A stretch of 64,000 bases of DNA from Arthrobacter sp. efr-133-TYG-118 (GCF_030209755.1 NZ_JARVRH010000027.1:62001-126000); one strand, 5' to 3'; positions 17,349 through 25,436 are shown, counted from the stretch's first letter. Notes: generated by a model not told the origin, from the letters alone. A program made the numbers and translations.

Positions 17349-17504
17349 ATGAATGACCGTATCCCCTCCCCTGCAACCGCGACCCACCGTGACGCCGAAA
17401 CCTGGCCGACCGCGAAGTCCAAGGCGAAGCGCCGGCACCTGACCCGCAAGAAGGTTGCACGGGCCGGGCAGGACAAACGCGACGCGGCGCAGCGCGGCGT
17501 CTAA
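17349..17504 (+). CDS. 51-residue basic hypothetical protein
   Basis: ATG 17349 follows GAAAGGAA. The peptide is strongly basic in its second half (KAKRRHLTRKKVARAGQDKR) and lacks a recognised domain. Its stop TAA overlaps the next ATG. Confidence 0.5.
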   Translation: MNDRIPSPATATHRDAETWPTAKSKAKRRHLTRKKVARAGQDKRDAAQRGV

Positions 17505-17779
17505 TGCACACCGTGCACCGGCCCGTGACCGCCACGCGCCTCGCGGTTGTAGCGGCGCAGACAGTGGACCCCCGATCCAAAACCGCTGTCTGCGCCCGCT
17601 GCGGCATCGACTTCAAACGCACCGTCCGAACCGACCGTCCCCTCAAACAAACCTGCCGCGACTGCCACCAAGTCGCCCCACGATTCGCACAAGGAGAAAA
17701 CCATGACCACAACAATCCCAACCATTGCCCTACGCCCGCCCGTGACACTGCCCCGTACGCGGCCACGCCAGACCGTTAA
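17504..17779 (+). CDS. Zinc-ribbon small protein
   Basis: 91 residues from an ATG overlapping the previous stop. CARCG at about 30 and CRDCH at about 52 form a two-knuckle zinc ribbon. The tail beyond residue ~66 overlaps by 77 bases a second gene that starts at 17703 with its own ribosome site, so the tail may be dispensable. Confidence 0.5.
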   Translation: MHTVHRPVTATRLAVVAAQTVDPRSKTAVCARCGIDFKRTVRTDRPLKQTCRDCHQVAPRFAQGENHDHNNPNHCPTPARDTAPYAATPDR

Positions 17780-17840
17780 CCTCTGCCCCGGCTGCGGACA
17801 CCCCGAAGTAGACAACCTGGACTGCAGGTGCGCCAAATGA
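17703..17840 (+). CDS. 45-residue zinc-binding peptide
   Basis: ATG 17703 lies behind AAGGAGAAAACC. The peptide ends NLCPGCGHPEVDNLDCRCAK, with four Cys in two knuckles. It overlaps the previous gene in another frame, and its last base pair region overlaps the next start. Confidence 0.5.
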   Translation: MTTTIPTIALRPPVTLPRTRPRQTVNLCPGCGHPEVDNLDCRCAK

Positions 17841-18184
17841 GCGACCGCGACGAGTTAGACGCGATCCACGCCCACCTGCTGGCCGACGCCAAGCGGCAGC
17901 CAGAGTACGCCAACAACCAGGTGAGCGCCCTCTACGGCTACAGCGAAGGCGCGGAACACGCCCTCGACGTCGTCCGGCTCAAGGGTTACGTCAAGCACCG
18001 CACCATCACCACCACCGCCGAGGTGGATGCGCTGCCTGATGGGAGCATCATCCGCACCTGTTTCGGTATCGCCGTAACCATCTACCGCGCCCACCGGATC
18101 TTGACCGCAGAGGGCTTCCACCACGCTGTCAAGCACGGCCCCGCAACCGTCCTGTTCGAACCGGAGGAAGGAACCCTTACATGA
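17837..18184 (+). CDS. Hypothetical phage protein
   Basis: 115 residues starting inside the previous stop (ATGA). Helical N-terminus (DELDAIHAHLLADAKRQ), then a beta-rich part with TTAEVDALPDGSIIRT, a pattern seen in small actinophage proteins of unknown role. The stop overlaps the methyltransferase ATG. Confidence 0.65.
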   Translation: MSDRDELDAIHAHLLADAKRQPEYANNQVSALYGYSEGAEHALDVVRLKGYVKHRTITTTAEVDALPDGSIIRTCFGIAVTIYRAHRILTAEGFHHAVKHGPATVLFEPEEGTLT

Positions 18185-19623
18185 CACTCACGATTACGGA
18201 CATGTTTTGCGGCGCCGGTGGCAGCAGCACGGGTGCCATCCAGAATCCGGGCATCAGCGTGAAGACCGCCCTGAACCACTGGCAGAAGGCACTGGACTCG
18301 CACAACGCGAATCACCCGGACACGATCCACGTCCAGGCTGACATCAAGGAAACCGACCCTAGATACATCGGCAACTCGGACATCCTCTGGGCGTCCCCTG
18401 AATGCACTAATCACTCCGTGGCCAAGGGCAAGAAGCGCATCACGAACCAAGCCGACCTCTTCGGGGACACACTCCCTGACGAAGCCGCCGACCGGTCCCG
18501 GGCCACCATGTGGGACGTACCCCGGTTCGCGGAAGTCCACCACTACCGGGCCATCATCACCGAGAACGTCGTGGACGCCGCCAAATGGGTCATGTTCGAC
18601 GCCTGGCTGATGGCAATGACATCCCTCGGCTACGAACACCGCATCCAATACCTGAACAGCATGCACGCCCAACACGGCGGCCTGCCAGCCCCGCAGTCCC
18701 GCGACCGCATGTACGTCCTCTTCTGGAAGAAAGGCAACAAAGCACCCGACGTGGAGAAGTACTTCCGGCCCAAGGCCTACTGCCCGTCCTGTGACGAGGT
18801 TGTGGACTCGATGCAGGTCTTCAAGAAAGCCGAGCAATGGGGACGATACCGGGCCCAGTACGTCTACCGCTGCCCCAAGGCGTCCTGCAAGAACGCCGTC
18901 GTGGAACCTGGCTGGCTGCCCGCATCCCACGCCATCGACTGGTCACTCCGTGGGGAACGCATCGGGGACCGCAAGAAGCCACTGGCCGACAAGACCCTCG
19001 CACGGATCCGGGCAGGGCTCGCCAAGTACGGCAAGGAACCCGTCAGCATTGATTCAGTGCGCGGCTCGCAGATCATCAGCCCCGTCAACACCGAACCGTT
19101 CCAGACCCAGACGACCGCCTACACCCGTTCGCTGCTCGTGCCCGTCGAAGGCCGCGAAGGTAAAGAGGCTGCCCGGGTCAGCGATGCGCTGCGCACCCAG
19201 ACCACTCGCAACGAGACCGGGCTGCTCACGCCGCCGCGGACGCACATGCTGATGGAGTATTACGGCAATGGGCAGATGCACGCCACTTCCAAGGCGATCC
19301 CGACGATCACCACGCATGACCGGTTCGCTATGATCACCACTCTCCGCGGCACGAACGCGCCCAAGGATGTGGGGCAGCCGCTCGATACGTTCGCCGCCAA
19401 CGGTCTCCACCACGGCCTGGCCGAATGGAAAGTACCCGAGGTGGACGACTGTGAATTCCGGATGCTCGAGCCGCACGAAATCAAAGCGGGCATGGCCTTC
19501 CCGAAGGAATACATCATGCTCGGCAACAAACGCGAGCAGGTCAAAATGGCTGGCAACGCCGTCACGCCACCAGCAGCAAGGGACCTTGTAGCCTGCATGG
19601 CAGAGACGCTGGTGGCAGCATGA
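18181..19623 (+). CDS. DNA (cytosine-5-)-methyltransferase
   Basis: 480 residues. AdoMet motif I is DMFCGAGGSSTG (residues 7-18). The catalytic motif IV is ASPECTNHS (about 70-78), with Glu where most C5 enzymes have Pro. ITENVVDA is motif VI (about 126), QSRDRMY motif VIII (about 172), and GNAV near the end motif X. A four-Cys insertion CPSC-CPKASC (about 200-238) in the target-recognition half probably binds zinc. Likely protects phage DNA from host restriction; the target sequence cannot be read. Confidence 0.88.
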   Translation: MTLTITDMFCGAGGSSTGAIQNPGISVKTALNHWQKALDSHNANHPDTIHVQADIKETDPRYIGNSDILWASPECTNHSVAKGKKRITNQADLFGDTLPDEAADRSRATMWDVPRFAEVHHYRAIITENVVDAAKWVMFDAWLMAMTSLGYEHRIQYLNSMHAQHGGLPAPQSRDRMYVLFWKKGNKAPDVEKYFRPKAYCPSCDEVVDSMQVFKKAEQWGRYRAQYVYRCPKASCKNAVVEPGWLPASHAIDWSLRGERIGDRKKPLADKTLARIRAGLAKYGKEPVSIDSVRGSQIISPVNTEPFQTQTTAYTRSLLVPVEGREGKEAARVSDALRTQTTRNETGLLTPPRTHMLMEYYGNGQMHATSKAIPTITTHDRFAMITTLRGTNAPKDVGQPLDTFAANGLHHGLAEWKVPEVDDCEFRMLEPHEIKAGMAFPKEYIMLGNKREQVKMAGNAVTPPAARDLVACMAETLVAA

Positions 19624-19760
19624 GCGCTAACGTCGAGCCGCACGTGTTTCCTTCAAAGACGCATCCGGGCCAGTGGTTCTGGCTGGCCGCGGACGGGAAG
19701 AACGGGTGGGCGTCGGACCAGGCGACCGCTGAACGTCGCGCCGGGATCACCCGGGAATAA
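19620..19760 (+). CDS. 46-residue hypothetical protein
   Basis: ATG overlaps the methyltransferase stop. The sequence (FPSKTHPGQWFWLAADG then ATAERRAGITRE) looks like a small folded phage protein with aromatic residues. No function is assigned. Confidence 0.5.
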   Translation: MSANVEPHVFPSKTHPGQWFWLAADGKNGWASDQATAERRAGITRE

Positions 19761-19854
19761 ATCCATGACCATGACACCCAGCGGCGCGCGTGCACTTCGC
19801 ACAGCGCCGCTGGTCTTATGCTTGATATCTACGCACTGAAAGGCCCGGAGAATA

Positions 19855-20310
19855 ATGGCTTGGTTCAAGGTGGACGACAAGCTCCACACGTCTCGGAAGC
19901 TGATGAGCATCCCGCGTAAGTACCGTCTGGCGGCCCTGGGCCTGTGGACCATCGCAGGCTCATGGTCGGTGAGGCAGGATACGGACGGCTTCATTCCCGA
20001 CTATGTGATTGAGGAGCTGGCCGGGTCGCAAGTGCATGTGAATGCCCTCGTGACCGCGGAGCTATGGATGCCTGCAGCGGGAGGCTGGAGGTTTGTCGTG
20101 TGGAGGAAGTCGCAAGATGGCGATTACCGTCCGAACATCCGCAAGACCGTCAGGCGGGCCGTAATGGAGCGCGACGGTTATCGCTGCGTGTTCTGCGGGG
20201 CACTAGATGGACTTTCCCTCGACCATATCGTCCGATACAGGGACGACGGTCCTGACTCCGAAGACAACCTGCGCGTGCTTTGCATGCCGTGCAATCTGGA
20301 GCGTGGCTGA
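19855..20310 (+). CDS. Truncated replication-protein paralogue fused to HNH endonuclease
   Basis: 151 residues. Positions 1-78 match the N-terminal domain of phage replication proteins (MAWFKVDD, GLWTIAGSW, DGFIPDYVIEELAG). From about 92 an HNH nuclease follows: RAVMERDGYRCVFCGA, LSLDHIVRY, DSEDNLRVLCMPCNLERG, with two Cys pairs and the HNH His/Asn. The domain normally following FxxW is missing, so an HNH element seems to have replaced the 3' part. The next gene is a full-length paralogue starting with the same eight residues. Confidence 0.8.
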   Translation: MAWFKVDDKLHTSRKLMSIPRKYRLAALGLWTIAGSWSVRQDTDGFIPDYVIEELAGSQVHVNALVTAELWMPAAGGWRFVVWRKSQDGDYRPNIRKTVRRAVMERDGYRCVFCGALDGLSLDHIVRYRDDGPDSEDNLRVLCMPCNLERG

Positions 20311-21068
20311 TGGCGTGGTTCAAGGTTGATGACGGATTTGCTTTTCACCCAAAGGCCATCGAGGCGGGCAACTCTGCGCTCGGACTGTGGGTCCGTGCCG
20401 GGGCATGGTGTGGCGCGAACCTCACGGACGGCGCACTCCCGAAGCACATGATCGGCACACTAGGAGCACAGGCGCGGGACGCACGAAAGCTTGTACAGGT
20501 AGGACTCTGGGTGGAGACGGAGACTGGTTACAAGTTCCACGAGTGGGGGAAAATGCAGCCCACAAAGACTGAGGTTGAGGCGGAAAGGGAGCATAACAGG
20601 GCACGACAGAAGGCGTGGCGAGATAAGCACCGTAACGCCGTTATTGACACCGTTACTGACGATGTGACTAACAACGCCCCGACCCGACCCGACCCGACCC
20701 CTTTAACAAAAGACGCTGACGCGTCTTTTGCCGCAGGCAACGTCAGCGAGCTCCGCACTGCAACATCCATGCCCATCCCCGCGAACTTCACCATGACCGC
20801 CCCCATGCAAAACTGGGCGCTCCGCACCATCGGCACCACCCGTACCCTGAACCTCGAACTGGAAACCGAAAAGTTCGCCGCCCACGCCCGGGAAAAGAAC
20901 ATCACATCCGCGAGCTGGCCTGACTCGTGGCGTAAATGGATCCTAAAGGCCATGGAATTCCACGACCGTGACAAAGCCAACGCCGGGCCCGCCACCACCG
21001 AAGACCTCAAAGCCCTGTACCGTGCCCCCGCCATGCACCGCGGCAAGCCGCTGGAGGAACCCGCATGA
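20310..21068 (+). CDS. Phage replication initiator-like protein
   Basis: 252 residues. The N-terminal domain (1-85) starts MAWFKVDDGFAFHPK, with GLWVRAGAWC and YKFHEWGKMQPTKTEVEAERE, the hallmark of actinophage replication proteins. A disordered linker (about 105-145) coincides with short DNA repeats that may be the origin, and the C-terminal domain (about 150-240) has PDSWRKWILKA. ATG lies on the last base of the HNH gene's stop, and its stop overlaps the helicase ATG. Probably loads the helicase. Confidence 0.75.
   Translation: MAWFKVDDGFAFHPKAIEAGNSALGLWVRAGAWCGANLTDGALPKHMIGTLGAQARDARKLVQVGLWVETETGYKFHEWGKMQPTKTEVEAEREHNRARQKAWRDKHRNAVIDTVTDDVTNNAPTRPDPTPLTKDADASFAAGNVSELRTATSMPIPANFTMTAPMQNWALRTIGTTRTLNLELETEKFAAHAREKNITSASWPDSWRKWILKAMEFHDRDKANAGPATTEDLKALYRAPAMHRGKPLEEPA
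20639..20730. other. Candidate replication origin inside the initiator gene
   Basis: Two 12-bp direct repeats (CGTTATTGACAC, CGTTACTGACGA; a weaker third follows) precede four CCCGA pentamers (20678-20697) and a perfect 10-bp inverted repeat CAAAAGACGC / GCGTCTTTTG (20707-20730). All lie in the linker-coding part of the initiator gene, as in lambda O. Confidence 0.4.
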
Positions 21069-22348
21069 CCGAACCCGCTCCCGAGAACGTCCCACCCCAG
21101 GACGTGTCAGCGGAACGCGCCACCCTCGGAGCCATGCTCCTCTCCCGGGACGCCATCGGAGACATCAGCGACATCCTCACCGGGACCGACTTCTACCAGC
21201 CCCGCCACGAAACCATCTACGACACCATCCTCAAACTCCACGCCGGCGGACAAGCCGTCGATGTCCTCACCGTCGGAGACGCCATCACCCGCGCCGGGGA
21301 ACTCCCCATGCTCGGAGGCAACACCGCCTACCTCCACGAACTCCCCATGGAGTGCCCCTCCCCCACATCCGGGGAATACTACGCAGGCATCGTCGCAAGG
21401 GCAGCCGTCCGCCGCCGACTGATCACCGCCGCCGCCAGCATCCAAGACATGGCCCGCCGGGGCGGCGACGAAGACGACATGGTCGAACAAGCCCGCAAAG
21501 CTGTCGACGACACCAGCCGCGCCACAGCCGACAAAGTTGAATCCTTCGGCGAAACCATCGACGCCATGCTCGACACCCTCGACGAAGCCCCCAACCACGT
21601 CCCCACCCCCTGGCGCGACCTCAACGCCATCATCGGAGGCCTACGCCCCGGCGGGCTCTACATCGTCGCCGCACGCCCCTCCGTCGGCAAATCCGTCGCC
21701 GCCCTCCAACTCGCCAAAAGCCTCACCGCCCACGGCTCCGTCGCATTCGTCTCACTCGAAATGTCCAACGCCGACGTACAAATGCGCGCCGTCGCAGCAG
21801 ACCTCCACATCGACCTCAAACGCCTCATGGACCGCCAGTTGTTGGATGAAGACTGGACCAAAATCCGGGCACGCCGCGCCAACTGGCAAACCGTCCCCCT
21901 CTACGTCGACGACAACTCAGGCGTCACCATCACCGACATCAAACGATTCGCCCGCTCCGTCAACCGACGCCAACCCCTCGCCGGCATCGTCGTCGACTAC
22001 CTCCAACTCCTCGCCGCACCCACCGGCGACAAACGAAACCGCCAAGAATTCGTCGCAGACATGTCCAGGCAGTTGAAGATCCTCGCCATGCAAATGAACG
22101 TCCCCGTCATCGCCCTCTCCCAACTCAACCGAGGCGCAGCCCAAACCGACCGCATGCCCACCATCAGCGACCTCCGCGAATCCGGCGCCATCGAACAAGA
22201 CGCAGACGTAGTCATCCTCCTCCACCGCGAAATCATCGGAGACAAACGCGGAGACCTCACCATGATCGTCGGCAAAAACCGCAACGGCCGCACCGACGTA
22301 GCCGACATGCAATTTTTTGGACATTACTCCAGCATTTACGATGCTTAG
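21065..22348 (+). CDS. dnaB: DnaB-type replicative helicase
   Basis: 427 residues, slightly short for DnaB. The N-terminal helical domain (about 12-110, ERATLGAMLLSRDAIGDI) is followed by the RecA-like ATPase: Walker A ARPSVGKS (about 201), VVDYLQLL (Walker B, about 309), SQLNRGAAQ and DADVVILLHRE. ATG overlaps the initiator stop. Hexameric unwinding at the phage fork. Codon use is markedly C-ending, like the flanking phage genes. Confidence 0.93.
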   Translation: MTEPAPENVPPQDVSAERATLGAMLLSRDAIGDISDILTGTDFYQPRHETIYDTILKLHAGGQAVDVLTVGDAITRAGELPMLGGNTAYLHELPMECPSPTSGEYYAGIVARAAVRRRLITAAASIQDMARRGGDEDDMVEQARKAVDDTSRATADKVESFGETIDAMLDTLDEAPNHVPTPWRDLNAIIGGLRPGGLYIVAARPSVGKSVAALQLAKSLTAHGSVAFVSLEMSNADVQMRAVAADLHIDLKRLMDRQLLDEDWTKIRARRANWQTVPLYVDDNSGVTITDIKRFARSVNRRQPLAGIVVDYLQLLAAPTGDKRNRQEFVADMSRQLKILAMQMNVPVIALSQLNRGAAQTDRMPTISDLRESGAIEQDADVVILLHREIIGDKRGDLTMIVGKNRNGRTDVADMQFFGHYSSIYDA

Positions 22349-22380
22349 AAACGAAGTGTTACTGCCGTCGTTCGCGTATT
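22349..22380. promoter_or_regulatory. Block-boundary element 1
   Basis: First of seven copies of a ~32-bp element with AACGAAG, then TACTGCCG, then a TTCGCGTA core. It begins at the base after the helicase stop. A -10-like TAGAAT and ATGCGA sequence follow at 22387, and the next gene starts at 22463. Confidence 0.6.
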
Positions 22381-22462
22381 TTATGGTAGAATGCGAGAAC
22401 GCAAAAGGTCCCGCGGTGCTACCAACACCCGGGACCGTGACCGAACTGAAAAGGAGTTCGAT

Positions 22463-22933
22463 ATGCCAAAGCTTACCCCAGCAGAACGGTTCTGGGCGAA
22501 GGTCGAGAAAACCCCAGGTTGCTGGAACTGGACCGCCAGCAAAAATGAACACGGCTACGGCAGGTTTCGGACTGAGGGCCGCGTCGTCAAGGCCCACCGC
22601 GCCGCCTACGAAATCGCCCGCGGCCCCATCCCCCCAAGGCTGGTCGTTGACCACATCTGCCACAACCCAGGATGCGTGAACCCGGACCACCTGCGCTTAG
22701 CGACCCACAAGCAAAACCAAGAGAACAGGGCAGGCGCCCGCCATAACAATAAGTCCGGCGTCCGCGGCGTCGTCTGGTACAAAGCCAGCGGCAAGTGGCG
22801 GGCGCAAGTAGGGCATAAAGGCAAGCTCCACCACGTCGGCATGTTTGCCAATCTCAACGAAGCGGCTGCCGCTGTGGCTGCCAAACGCCGGGATCTATTC
22901 ACGCACAGTGAGATGGATCGCATCTCCGCTTGA
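22463..22933 (+). CDS. HNH endonuclease with AP2 DNA-binding domain
   Basis: 156 residues starting behind AAAAGGAG. HNH core (about 15-90): CWNWTASKNEHGYGRF, AHRAAYEIARGPIP, VDHICHNPGCVNPDHL. A C-terminal AP2-like domain (about 100-150) reads SGVRGVVWYKASGKWRAQV, HHVGMFANLNEAA. This architecture is typical of free-standing homing endonucleases. It stands alone between two boundary elements, consistent with a mobile insertion. Confidence 0.88.
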   Translation: MPKLTPAERFWAKVEKTPGCWNWTASKNEHGYGRFRTEGRVVKAHRAAYEIARGPIPPRLVVDHICHNPGCVNPDHLRLATHKQNQENRAGARHNNKSGVRGVVWYKASGKWRAQVGHKGKLHHVGMFANLNEAAAAVAAKRRDLFTHSEMDRISA

Positions 22934-22937
22934 CAGC

Positions 22938-22968
22938 AAACGAAGCAACACTTCCCAACTACGCGAAC
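22938..22968. promoter_or_regulatory. Block-boundary element 2
   Basis: AACGAAGC, then a CTACGCGAA core, starting five bases after the HNH stop. Together with element 1 it brackets the HNH gene. Confidence 0.55.
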
Positions 22969-23014
22969 ACCCGATACCATGAACACACACCCACAAACAC
23001 CACAGGAGAACCCG

Positions 23015-23059
23015 ATGAGCACCACCACACCCCATGAAGAGGCGGCGTCCGATGTCTGA
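23015..23059 (+). CDS. 14-codon leader peptide
   Basis: ATG 23015 has the only good ribosome site here (CAGGAGAA) and encodes MSTTTPHEEAASDV. It ends at 23059, five bases past the ATG (23052) of the next gene, which has no site of its own. Translation of the leader probably delivers ribosomes to that gene. Confidence 0.45.
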   Translation: MSTTTPHEEAASDV

Positions 23060-23438
23060 CCTGTCTTCCCTCCTGGCACCAATCCGTAAGCGTGTTGAAG
23101 CGTACCGGGATCATGGAACCCCCGGCCTTCACGCACCACAAGACCGCGCCCAACTCCTTGCCGCACTCGACGCCGTACTCGCGCTGCACAAGCCAGTCAC
23201 GTACTGGATGACGGACGAGGACGCGGATATCTCATACCAGACAAAGCAGGATGCTCTGGAGGAGCGCACGGACCTCACGGAAGCCGATCTTGTCCCGTTC
23301 GAGCTGTGCAGCCATTGCAAGACCATCGAGGAAGCTCCATGTGAAGGCCAATGCGTCCGAGAGGTTGGCTACCGCGAATCGTTGTGGCCGTGCCCGACTG
23401 TGACCGCCGTGACCGCTGCACTCGGGGAACAAGCATGA
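23052..23438 (+). CDS. Hypothetical phage protein
   Basis: 128 residues; ATG 23052 lies inside the upstream leader peptide. Helical N-terminus (LAPIRKRVEAYRDHG), an acidic middle, and a C/H-rich patch CSHCKTIEEAPCEGQC that may bind zinc. Similar 'MSDLSSLL' proteins occur in actinophages without known function. The stop overlaps the next ATG. Confidence 0.65.
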   Translation: MSDLSSLLAPIRKRVEAYRDHGTPGLHAPQDRAQLLAALDAVLALHKPVTYWMTDEDADISYQTKQDALEERTDLTEADLVPFELCSHCKTIEEAPCEGQCVREVGYRESLWPCPTVTAVTAALGEQA

Positions 23439-23740
23439 GCGCGGTTGAGAGTATGCGCGCCGATTTGGCTTACGCCGACAGATACCGCAATCGTGCCAGA
23501 GTCTTGGACGGCCTCGGGATGCTGCTTGAATGCGAAACACCAGGAACAGTGAGCGAGGTAGCCGTAAAGCGCGGGCGATGGTTCCGCCGCTTCATCGGCC
23601 GAGGCGAGCAGCAGGAGGAAATCATCCTGTCCAACGACGAACGCCGGGAGTTCGCGGATTGGTGCAAGGACCGCGCCTCAAAGTTGCGCAAGCAGGCCAA
23701 TGTCATTGAGATTCGGTTGGCAAAGGGAGTGGCCGAGTGA
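23435..23740 (+). CDS. Hypothetical phage protein
   Basis: 101 residues, helical and charged, with coiled-coil-like ends (CKDRASKLRKQANVIEIR). The start overlaps the previous stop and the stop overlaps the next GTG. No domain recognised. Confidence 0.6.
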   Translation: MSAVESMRADLAYADRYRNRARVLDGLGMLLECETPGTVSEVAVKRGRWFRRFIGRGEQQEEIILSNDERREFADWCKDRASKLRKQANVIEIRLAKGVAE

Positions 23741-24057
23741 GCGCGTCAATGGCCGAGGGAATCGCGGAGGTGCTCGCGAAGAACCGGATCGCATCAAGCC
23801 TCGATTGCACCTGTGGGGCCGTGTTCCATGAAGTCGACAGCTCCGATGACGTATTCCCCGAACGCTACGAATCCGACTTCGAAGCCCACCAGGCCGCCGT
23901 GTTGGCCGCAAACGGGTACGGGAAACTCGGACCTACGCAATTCGTCCTAGCCGAGCGTGAGGCCGAGCTACTCAAGCTCAAAGGACCATGTAGGGCGCCT
24001 AAATGCCGGCTGCACTTTGCCCACCATGGGCCGTGCGATACAAGGAGGCCGGAATGA
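23737..24057 (+). CDS. Hypothetical phage protein, Cys/His-containing
   Basis: 106 residues from GTG overlapping the previous stop. LDCTCGAVFHEVD near 25 and CRAPKCRLHFAHHGPCD at the end suggest metal binding at both ends; FEAHQAAVLAANGYGKL is the kind of short helix found in small actinophage proteins. The function is unknown. Confidence 0.6.
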   Translation: MSASMAEGIAEVLAKNRIASSLDCTCGAVFHEVDSSDDVFPERYESDFEAHQAAVLAANGYGKLGPTQFVLAEREAELLKLKGPCRAPKCRLHFAHHGPCDTRRPE

Positions 24058-24341
24058 TCCCGGAAGAAGCGATAGAAGCGGCGGCGGAGTGGCTACCTCA
24101 CTCGGACGACTGTGAGGTTCGTCCGGAGCGCGACTGCACATGCTGGTTGCCCCGCGTGAACCTAATGCGCGCCGCCCTTGAAGCCGCTGCCCCGTTCCTG
24201 CGCGCACAGGCGTTGGAGGACGCGGCTGAAGAGTTCAACTCACGGCTACCAGACGGCACGGGCAACGGACGCGCATACAACTCCTACCGAGTCGCTGAAC
24301 TACTGCGGGCTCGTGCGGTTACGGAAAGAGGCAGGGAATGA
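24054..24341 (+). CDS. Hypothetical phage protein
   Basis: 95 residues, start overlapping the previous stop. An acidic N-terminus (MIPEEAIEAAAEWLPHSDD) and a C-x-C pair (DCTCWLPRV) are followed by long helices ending SYRVAELLRARAV. The family of 'regular helix' phage proteins is recognised but no function is known. Confidence 0.6.
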   Translation: MIPEEAIEAAAEWLPHSDDCEVRPERDCTCWLPRVNLMRAALEAAAPFLRAQALEDAAEEFNSRLPDGTGNGRAYNSYRVAELLRARAVTERGRE

Positions 24342-24685
24342 GTTACCAGCGTGGGGCCGTGATAAGCCCGGAACTAGCCCTCACCCGTTCCCGCGAAGCG
24401 CTACAGAAGGAACTGGACGGCCTTGCGCGGGCACGCCTGGCGGCCGTCGCGGAAATGGAACGCATCGAACGCCGCATCCAAGCATCCCGCGCCAGGCAGC
24501 GCCGGAAGCGTGTCCGCCGAGGGCCCGCCACCTATGCGCCCACCGCGTCCGCCCTCGCCTACCGCGACACGCACCCCGCGGACCTGTCCCCCACCGTCCA
24601 CGGCGGCCCGGAAGGACTCAAAGCCGCCGCCCAAGAAGTAGCCGAATGGGAAGCACGCCGACTAGCCACGAAGGACGCCGCATGA
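24338..24685 (+). CDS. Hypothetical phage protein, coiled coil
   Basis: 115 residues. Residues 15-60 form a highly charged heptad-like helix (EALQKELDGLARARLAAVAE...) ending in RRKRVRRG. The C-terminal part (YRDTHPADLSPTVHGG) is less regular. It overlaps genes on both sides by four bases and lies before a resolvase-like nuclease. Confidence 0.6.
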   Translation: MSYQRGAVISPELALTRSREALQKELDGLARARLAAVAEMERIERRIQASRARQRRKRVRRGPATYAPTASALAYRDTHPADLSPTVHGGPEGLKAAAQEVAEWEARRLATKDAA

Positions 24686-25041
24686 CACGCACCAGGGCCA
24701 CCGCCAAACAAGCCGGGACCAGCTTCGAACGACTCATAGCCGACTACCTCGCCCAAGAGGTCGACGACCGCATCGACCGGCGCGTCAAAACCGGGGCAGC
24801 CGACAAAGGCGACATCGCCGGACTACGCCACCACGGCCACCGACTCGTCATCGAATGCAAAAACGTCGCCAAAACCAACCTCGCCGGCTGGGTCACCGAA
24901 GCCCAAGTAGAAGCAGGGAACGACGGGGCACTCCTCGGCCTCGTGGTCCACAAGCGGCGCGGCAAAGGACAACCCGGCGACCAATACGTAACCCTCACCC
25001 TCTCGGACTTGGTGAAACTCCTCACCCTCGGGACGCCCTAA
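24682..25041 (+). CDS. Holliday-junction-resolvase-like PD-(D/E)XK nuclease
   Basis: 119 residues. GTSFERLIADYL near the N-terminus, KGDIAGL (Asp) and LVIECKNV (Glu-x-Lys) give the nuclease core seen in phage Hjc/VRR-type enzymes; QVEAGNDGALLGLVVHKRRG follows as in that family. Likely resolves recombination intermediates made by the RecT system. It is the last gene before boundary element 3. Confidence 0.75.
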   Translation: MTRTRATAKQAGTSFERLIADYLAQEVDDRIDRRVKTGAADKGDIAGLRHHGHRLVIECKNVAKTNLAGWVTEAQVEAGNDGALLGLVVHKRRGKGQPGDQYVTLTLSDLVKLLTLGTP

Positions 25042-25052
25042 AAGTTTGCAAG

Positions 25053-25083
25053 AAAACGAAGCGTCAATACTAGACGTTCGGTA
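25053..25083. promoter_or_regulatory. Block-boundary element 3
   Basis: AAACGAAGCG then GACGTTCGGTA; the core is the most degenerate of the seven. TAGGAT and TTGCGAACAT follow at 25095, similar to the -10 and TGCGAAC sequence near the repressor promoter. Confidence 0.45.
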
Positions 25084-25131
25084 GTAGCAAGCGTAGGATT
25101 GCGAACATAACCACCCACCAAGGAGAACACG

Positions 25132-25272
25132 ATGGCACCCAAGAAAGCCCCCACCCTCACCGGGATCCTCGCCCTCGCTGAAGGCATCGAGGAAACCCCG
25201 TCCAACTATGCGACCAGGCGCGAACTCATCCGCGACCTCAAAGCACGCATCGCAGCCGAGCCCGCATCATGA
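25132..25272 (+). CDS. 46-residue hypothetical protein
   Basis: ATG 25132 behind AAGGAGAACACG. Helical peptide (TGILALAEGIEETPSNYATR); no domain recognised. Its last bases overlap the start of the next small gene. Confidence 0.5.
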   Translation: MAPKKAPTLTGILALAEGIEETPSNYATRRELIRDLKARIAAEPAS

Positions 25273-25427
25273 ACCCGCCAGTCGCGATCCCGACAGCTAC
25301 CCGGCCCATCACCTTGCCGGACGAAAACTACGGGCTTGACCCCGTGAAGAACTGGCGGCTGATCGCCAAGTTCAACGCCATGCCACCCGCACAGCGCGAC
25401 AGCATCCTCACCCCCACCACCAAGTAG
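25269..25427 (+). CDS. 52-residue hypothetical protein
   Basis: ATG overlaps the previous stop. The sequence has LPDENYGLDPVKNWRLIAKF, an aromatic-rich helix, and no recognised domain. The next gene follows after TAGGAGAACC. Confidence 0.5.
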   Translation: MNPPVAIPTATRPITLPDENYGLDPVKNWRLIAKFNAMPPAQRDSILTPTTK

Positions 25428-25436
25428 GAGAACCCC

